Part shown: one piece after another, positions 61,142-64,000 of the stretch | Layout of the letters: every line of letters begins with the position of its first letter | How positions within the stretch are numbered: the stretch's first letter is position 1 | Assembly: GCF_000517445.1 (NCBI RefSeq) | Contig: NZ_CP006965.1 | Location: forward strand, 744,001-808,000 | Direction of reading: 5' to 3' | Source: Thermococcus paralvinellae | Lineage (GTDB): Archaea; Methanobacteriota_B; Thermococci; Thermococcales; Thermococcaceae | Length of the DNA: 64,000 nt | Translations under genes and position numbers: made by a program | Notes under the pieces: generated by a model | Told to the model about the DNA's origin: nothing | The model's input: only the letters and a program-made list of their open reading frames with translations | Databases searched by the model: none

Positions 61142-61825
61142 TCATGAAGAGTTTTCTTCACTCTTTTGCCCTTTTTTCTCCTCAGGTTTCTTCACTTTCT
61201 TTGCTTCTTCTGCTTTTGGAGCTGCTGGTTTAGGCTTAGCTGCTGCCGGCGGTCTAACTCCATAGCCAAGAATCTTAAACTTGAACACATCGCCATCTCT
61301 GAGGTAGTATGTTACTTCTTTCGTCTCCTTGTTGAATTCAATCTTTCCAACGGGGAACCTATAATCTGGGAACTTTTCGTTGATCTCTCTGAGTTTGTCT
61401 GGATGTATTGGAACCCAGTCAAAGAGCTCAAGCTCTTCATCTTTCCACTCAGTTGTCAGCATGAAGTTCTCAACAAATCCAAGTGCACCTGTTGGACATA
61501 CATCCACACAAAACTCACAGAATGTACATCTTCCATAGTCAATCTTTGGATGCGGTCTCTTCTCGACTTTGCCATCAACCTCAATCCACGTCATCTCAAT
61601 TGCCCTTGCCGGACATATCTGACCGCAGAAGTTACAGCCAATGCACTTCTTCCAGTCGAGTGAGTGGAATCCCCTATAATTTTTAGCGATTTGAGTCTTT
61701 TCATAGGGTATCTTAATCGTCACAGGCTTCTTGAAGAGATACTTTAGCCCAAGCCAAGGCTTAATGTATGAAGGTCTTTTCTTAATCTTACTCTCAGGTG
61801 CAACCTTAAAATCGATCTCCTCCAT
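61142..61825 (-). CDS. mbxN: Mbx/Mbs complex ferredoxin-like subunit N (NuoI family)
   Basis: 227 residues. Two 4Fe-4S motifs are present: CIGCNFCGQICP (about residue 61) and CTFCEFCVDVCP, each with the closing C-P. After the cluster domain comes an extension and an Ala/Pro/Lys-rich tail (PAAAKPKPAAPKAEEA) unusual for NuoI. It passes electrons between outer ferredoxin and the large-subunit module of the membrane sulfane reductase. Last gene of the cluster; ATG 61825 follows GGTGATG. Confidence 0.85.
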   Translation of the reverse strand: MEEIDFKVAPESKIKKRPSYIKPWLGLKYLFKKPVTIKIPYEKTQIAKNYRGFHSLDWKKCIGCNFCGQICPARAIEMTWIEVDGKVEKRPHPKIDYGRCTFCEFCVDVCPTGALGFVENFMLTTEWKDEELELFDWVPIHPDKLREINEKFPDYRFPVGKIEFNKETKEVTYYLRDGDVFKFKILGYGVRPPAAAKPKPAAPKAEEAKKVKKPEEKKGQKSEENSS

Positions 61826-61830
61826 TTTCA

Positions 61831-63006
61831 TCACCTATCAATGTCAGGTGGACAGTTATCAAGGCTCATTAGAATGACTGGCACATCCGCTATTCTCGCT
61901 CCAACTAATAACTGCTCAAGGACTCTGATACCGTGGGCAATGCTTGGACCCCTTATCTGCACTCTGTAAGGCTTGTTTCCTCCAGTGCTGACTACATAGG
62001 CACCAAAGTCACCTTTTGTTGATTCCACATGAGCAAAAGCATCTCCAGCTGGTACCTTGAACCTTGGTAAATTCTTTAGCCTTGGATCTTGGACTTTGTA
62101 TGGCCCACTAGGTGGCCCCATTTCAAGAAGCTGCTCTAATATGTATAAATCCTGCTCAAGCTCGTATCTTCTGATTAATGCTCTTGCTAGTGCATCTCCT
62201 TCTTTCAATACTGGAACTTCAAAGTCAAGCTCTGGATAAAGTAGATATGGATCCATTCTTCTCACATCATATGGAACTCCCGTTGCTCTCAAGTTCGGTC
62301 CAGTTACACCTTCAGCTAGGGCAAACTTCTTGTCCATAACACCTATTCCTTCCATTCTCCTGTGTGTAATGTAGTTTTCAAACACAAGATTATCAAAGTC
62401 AGGAAGCTTGCTCTTAATGTACTCTACTGTATCCTTCAGCTGGCGGAGCCACTTGTCTCCAGGAATGTCTCTTCTAACGCCTCCCGGAATTGTGTAGATG
62501 TGATAAACTCTCGCACCGGTTAACTCCTCAAAGAGCGCCATAAATCTCTCTCTATAAGCTGCTGCCCACTGACCAGCTGTGTAAACACCTAACTTAAAGC
62601 TGAGACCCATAATCCAGAAGAGATATGCAGAAACCCTTGCCATCTCCAAAACAGTTGTTCTAATCCACTGTGCCCTCTCTGGAACTTCCCAGCCCATCAA
62701 TTCGTCAACAGCCATCGAGTATATCATCTCTGGAACATCAGGTTCTGGAACACAAATTCTCAAGAGCAGAGCAATGTTTGTGTACCAAGGCCTAAGCTCC
62801 GCTAGCTTTTCAAATCCTCTGTGCAAAAATCCAGGATTAGCTATTGCCTTAACAACCCTGTGTCCATCCATTTTGAGAATTATGCTGAAGTTCTCGGTAG
62901 CCATGTGCTGCGGACCGAAGAACAACTCATAAGTATCTTTATCGAGAGGTAAAAGCTCCATGCCATTTTCTCTCGCTTCTTTAATAAGTTCGCTTTGTGA
63001 GACCAT
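61831..63006 (-). CDS. mbxL: Mbx/Mbs complex large subunit L (NuoD/hydrogenase-large family)
   Basis: 391 residues. It has the hydrogenase-large fold (PGFLHRGFEKLAELRPWY, RRMEGIGVMDKKFALAEGVTGPNLRATG). The four NiFe cysteines are reduced to one of each pair: LRICVPEPDVPEM (one Cys where hydrogenases have C-G-I-C) and SLDNCPPDIDR at the end. This is the pattern of MbxL, not MbhL, so it should reduce sulfane sulfur and not make hydrogen. ATG 63006 follows GAGGTGAG. The gene order J-K-L-N with no M between supports Mbx. Confidence 0.88.
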   Translation of the reverse strand: MVSQSELIKEARENGMELLPLDKDTYELFFGPQHMATENFSIILKMDGHRVVKAIANPGFLHRGFEKLAELRPWYTNIALLLRICVPEPDVPEMIYSMAVDELMGWEVPERAQWIRTTVLEMARVSAYLFWIMGLSFKLGVYTAGQWAAAYRERFMALFEELTGARVYHIYTIPGGVRRDIPGDKWLRQLKDTVEYIKSKLPDFDNLVFENYITHRRMEGIGVMDKKFALAEGVTGPNLRATGVPYDVRRMDPYLLYPELDFEVPVLKEGDALARALIRRYELEQDLYILEQLLEMGPPSGPYKVQDPRLKNLPRFKVPAGDAFAHVESTKGDFGAYVVSTGGNKPYRVQIRGPSIAHGIRVLEQLLVGARIADVPVILMSLDNCPPDIDR

Positions 63007-63016
63007 TTCTCTCACC

Positions 63017-63550
63017 TCAAATCACGTAATTATCTTTGTTCTCATCAAATCTGTCCAAAATCTTGTACTTCCTTTTCACATAGGCAAGCATGTCAAAGTC
63101 CTTCCTGTGTGGGAACAGTCCTTGCTCTGCATCATCGAGAATCCATGGCATCTCCATCTTTTCATTGCCCTCAAAGTAGACTCCATAGAAGTCATGGGCA
63201 TCTCTCTCATAGGTTTCTGCAACTGGGTAAATATCCTTGACAGTTGGCATCCTTGCCTTATCTAAATCCCTTGGAATCCTCGTTCTAACCATTGCGTGAG
63301 TTCTGTGGGTTATGCTCCACATTTGGTAAATCAGCTCATATTCTCCCTCCTTAAGCCAGTCAACCACCGTTATCTGCAGCATGAGCTCGAAGTTGTTCTC
63401 TTTGAGGGTCATCAGGAAGTCTCTTATTCTATCCGCTGGAACTTTGAACTCAATCCTCCTTTCTCTTCTGACTTTTCCTTCAGCATAAGGGGCTTTTTCT
63501 AGTATTTTCTGAACAATAGCTTGTTCTCTCTCCCACTTGACCTCTGTCAT
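63017..63550 (-). CDS. mbxK: Mbx/Mbs complex subunit K (NuoC family)
   Basis: 177 residues. NuoC marks: MWSITHRTHAMVRTRIPRD, VAETYERDAHDFYGVYFEGN and WILDDAEQGLFPHRKDF near the end. ATG 63550 follows GGAGTGAAGG; the frame from 63598 reaches into the J gene. Peripheral arm subunit beside L. Between J (stop 63556) and L (start 63006), so one operon. Confidence 0.88.
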   Translation of the reverse strand: MTEVKWEREQAIVQKILEKAPYAEGKVRRERRIEFKVPADRIRDFLMTLKENNFELMLQITVVDWLKEGEYELIYQMWSITHRTHAMVRTRIPRDLDKARMPTVKDIYPVAETYERDAHDFYGVYFEGNEKMEMPWILDDAEQGLFPHRKDFDMLAYVKRKYKILDRFDENKDNYVI

Positions 63551-63555
63551 TTCCT

Positions 63556-64000
63556 TCACTCCTCCTTTTTCTTCTTGTCCATTAACCATGGAATCCACCT
63601 CCTCGCTTCTCTCTCACGCCATCCTTCTCCAAACAGCTCGTCTTGGTTCTTCTTGTACCATTCATAGTTCTCTTTGTATCTCTTCCAGCCATCAGCAGTT
63701 CCGTTCTCAATCATTTCCATGATTTTCTTAATTCCATCCATCACAGCCTCTGGTCTTGGCATACATCCAGCTATGGCAACGTCAACCGGAATATATCTGT
63801 CAAGATGCTTGATTGCATTGTATGCATCCCAGTAGATTCCACCGTTGAGCGGACATGAGCCGTGGGCTAACACGTATTTGGGATCTGGCTGCATCTCGTA
63901 GGTTATGATAATCCTTTTGAGGGTCTTTGGAGTAACGTAACCAGTAATTAAGAATAGATCAGCCATTCTCGGGGCTGGATTTGGCATCATACCGAATCTT
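63556..64000 (-). CDS. mbxJ: Mbx/Mbs complex small subunit J (NuoB family), start outside window
   Basis: The frame is open to the window edge (codons for Arg-Phe-Gly precede the ATG at 63990), so the N-terminus with the first cluster cysteines is missing. NuoB motifs are visible: RFGMMPNPAPRMADLFLITG, LAHGSCPLNGGIYWD and VAIAGCMPRPEAV carry the remaining 4Fe-4S cysteines. The C-terminal 45 residues are charged. It would transfer electrons to subunit L. Confidence 0.88.
   Translation of the reverse strand, partial: RFGMMPNPAPRMADLFLITGYVTPKTLKRIIITYEMQPDPKYVLAHGSCPLNGGIYWDAYNAIKHLDRYIPVDVAIAGCMPRPEAVMDGIKKIMEMIENGTADGWKRYKENYEWYKKNQDELFGEGWREREARRWIPWLMDKKKKEE

Noticed and set aside
61831-63006. 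NiFe hydrogenase (Mbh) large subunit
   Set aside because: Both C-x-x-C motifs are reduced to one Cys and the gene order lacks an M subunit between L and N, which fits Mbx/Mbs instead.
1-64000. CRISPR array, rRNA operon or complete insertion sequence
   Set aside because: No regularly spaced direct repeats, no rRNA core sequences, and no transposase gene with terminal inverted repeats were seen on either strand.

Overview
The window is archaeal chromosome, almost certainly from the Thermococcales (a low-GC Thermococcus/Palaeococcus-like hyperthermophile). The signs are an ADP-dependent serine kinase, archaeal-type MetRS, ProRS and ValRS, a Trm10-family m1A9/m1G9 methyltransferase, DUF763, a TET/M42 peptidase, MoaB-MoeA, a membrane-bound Mbx/Mbs-type respiratory complex, GGTGAT/GAGGTG ribosome sites directly before most starts, and TATA boxes about 25 nt before several genes.

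Region 1 (1-4050) is the right end of an integrated plasmid- or virus-like element. It ends in a 3' fragment of tRNA-Val(TAC) that overlaps the 5' end of an SSV-type integrase C-terminal half. It carries a tightly coupled minus-strand operon of small genes: a 56-aa protein, two divergent Sm/LSm-like proteins, a double excisionase-type HTH protein and an acidic protein. Nearby are a further excisionase-type HTH protein cut by the window edge, a small membrane protein and a coiled-coil protein. Inverted and direct repeats lie on both sides of the operon.

Region 2 (4.2-34 kb) is host chromosome: serK, a C/D box guide RNA whose first guide matches the conserved 5' end of 16S rRNA, a HAD phosphatase, an AEC transporter, an ArsR/beta-protein/MFS operon with a palindromic operator, tldD-tldE, a PTPS-like enzyme, metG, a membrane-anchored HTH regulator with a secreted coiled-coil protein, dipeptide-type ABC permeases lacking an ATPase, two TauE/SafE permeases, an M42 peptidase, a hydroxyacid dehydrogenase, proS, a carbamoyltransferase, an aminotransferase, an ArsB/SLC13-like permease, moeA-moaB and a methyltransferase.

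Region 3 (34-50 kb): an unusually GC-rich MFS gene that looks frameshifted at its 5' end, valS, a membrane transglutaminase-like protein, trm10, DUF763, tRNA-Thr(CGT), nikR, a large secreted orphan, an SDR, a PEBP lipoprotein, a SemiSWEET-like protein, a CcdA/thioredoxin pair, and a CBS protein with a NapA-type antiporter.

Region 4 (50-57.5 kb) is the most interesting stretch. A cysteine-bearing HTH regulator heads a minus-strand iron-sulfur/sulfur set: a cysteine-desulfurase homologue that has lost its PLP lysine, TusA, an IscU scaffold with a DUF59-like tail, and a thioredoxin. On the plus strand follow hybrid cluster protein and a DUF438-hemerythrin-PAS / cupin / degenerate M24 operon. A shared palindrome, ATGAC-N4-GTCAT, lies at the promoters of the regulator, hcp and the hemerythrin gene, which suggests one regulon linking Fe-S assembly to nitrosative or redox defence.

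Region 5 (57.6-64 kb): an FTR1-type iron permease facing a histidine-rich membrane protein that may be a b-type cytochrome, an unrecognised three-gene operon containing a probable frameshift, and the distal genes (N, L, K, J) of the Mbx/Mbs complex, cut by the window end.
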